Source: Ulva prolifera (taxonomy: Eukaryota > Chlorophyta > Ulvophyceae > Ulvales > Ulvaceae). From it: a stretch of 20,072 nucleotides of DNA. Below the pieces are notes generated by a model. That model was not told the origin of the DNA, did no database searches, and was given only the letters and a program-made list of their open reading frames with translations. How positions within the stretch are numbered: the first letter of the stretch is position 1; the number at the start of each line of letters is the position of its first letter. The stretch is taken from positions 1 through 20,072 of the forward strand of contig JALAAN010000034.1 in assembly GCA_023078555.1 (NCBI GenBank), written 5' to 3'. The position numbers were made by a program, and so were the translations under genes. This document shows, piece by piece, positions 19,643-20,072 of this stretch.

Positions 19643-19704
19643 ATGGCCATGCTATACAGGTGATCTCGTCGCGATGTGGCCATGCTGTACAGGTGACCTC
19701 GTCG
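19643..19704. repeat. 33-bp tandem duplication, two copies
   Basis: The 28-base word tggccatgctRtacaggtgaYctcgtcg occurs at 19644-19671 and 19677-19704 with two transitions between copies and a 33-bp period. A period divisible by three keeps the frame open on +, but no known protein is encoded. Confidence 0.7.
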
Positions 19705-19876
19705 ATCTCACTTTCCGAAATTCCAGTACGTAATGGCTGCGTTGCACATGGCTCGTGTCGACCAAGATCTGAACAGCCTTGCAAGGCATCAATCAGCCAA
19801 GCCTTGCCTACTCCGGAGACCCGTACAGGCTGTCCTCGAGTCCGGAAGTCAACACGTGATCTCCGGGGGTCTATTC

Positions 19877-19891
19877 AAAAATCTAGAGTGC
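19877..19891. repeat. Direct repeat copy B flanking the ABCG gene
   Basis: Identical 15-base word to 14493-14507, followed by ttgccatg at 19894-19901. It lies upstream of the ABCG start on the far side of the hairpin and tandem repeat. Confidence 0.5.
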
Positions 19892-20072
19892 GCTTGCCAT
19901 GCGCCCTCGCTGGCGAACACTTCGGCTGCAGCCAGCTGCAGTCGCATGAGGCGGTCCAGTCAACAAGGGGTTATTTGGCCTGTTTCCACCGTGATGTGCA
20001 TGCGCCACCCTGTGACGAGCGCAGTGATGCCAATACTTATTTTAGTTTGGTGTGCTGTGCTTTGCTTGATGC

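Larger units (their letters stand above)
19239..20072. promoter_or_regulatory. ABCG upstream region, no gene recognised
   Basis: This includes the probable promoter of the minus-strand ABCG gene just right of 19238. Beyond it I see a perfect hairpin (19517-19535), a 33-bp tandem duplication (19643-19704) and one copy of the 15-bp direct repeat. The one open frame longer than 60 codons (19527-19733) is produced by the tandem duplication and has no known motif. Confidence 0.4.

Noticed and set aside
1..20072. CRISPR array, tRNA, rRNA, prophage or bacterial operon
   Set aside because: No regularly spaced identical repeats, no cloverleaf or rRNA-like sequence, and all recognisable genes are intron-containing eukaryotic genes.

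Overview
The window is nuclear DNA of a photosynthetic eukaryote, most likely a green alga (Chlorophyta). Every recognisable gene is split by short GT-AG introns, mostly 50-240 bp. The gene set mixes mitochondrial, plastid and mitotic functions of the plant lineage: TIM44, the Rubisco assembly chaperone RAF1, a TPX2-like spindle protein, an ABCG half-transporter, a plastid-type small multidrug-export protein and two universal stress proteins. The algal assignment is an inference from gene content, intron style and TGTAA-type 3' signals. No rRNA, tRNA, CRISPR array or intact transposon was seen.

Layout, left to right. (1) 1-939, +: 3' end of a TPX2-family gene, cut by the window edge. (2) 1521-2337, -: HDDC2-type HD-domain nucleotidase, four exons. 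(3) 2883-5477, +: complete TIM44, six exons, about 477 aa. (4) 5545-8327, -: complete RAF1, six exons, about 468 aa, tail to tail with TIM44 across only 67 bp. (5) 8328-9635: gene-free stretch with a degenerate GC-rich repeat cluster. (6) 9636-10825 and 11240-12092, +: two tandem universal stress protein genes. (7) 12244-13152, -: plastid-type small multidrug-export (COG2426/PF06695) membrane protein. (8) 13122-14108, -: conserved-looking exons I cannot assign, possibly a separate gene or the 5' part of the exporter gene. (9) 14540-19238, -: complete ABCG half-transporter, nine exons, about 665 aa. (10) 19239-20072: no gene recognised; a perfect hairpin and a 33-bp tandem duplication.

The main oddity is a set of single-base frame breaks inside otherwise well-conserved exons: one in HDDC2, one in RAF1, two in ABCG, and probably two in the unassigned region. 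Most lie in two- or three-base runs, and all leave splice phases and the downstream protein intact. Assembly indels are the simplest explanation, but the pattern should be checked against reads before any of these genes is called a pseudogene. Two introns appear to use GC donors within a GCATGC hexamer, and GCATGC itself is strikingly over-represented. I found no convincing new multi-gene system. The genes look like ordinary neighbours in an algal chromosome rather than a functional cluster.
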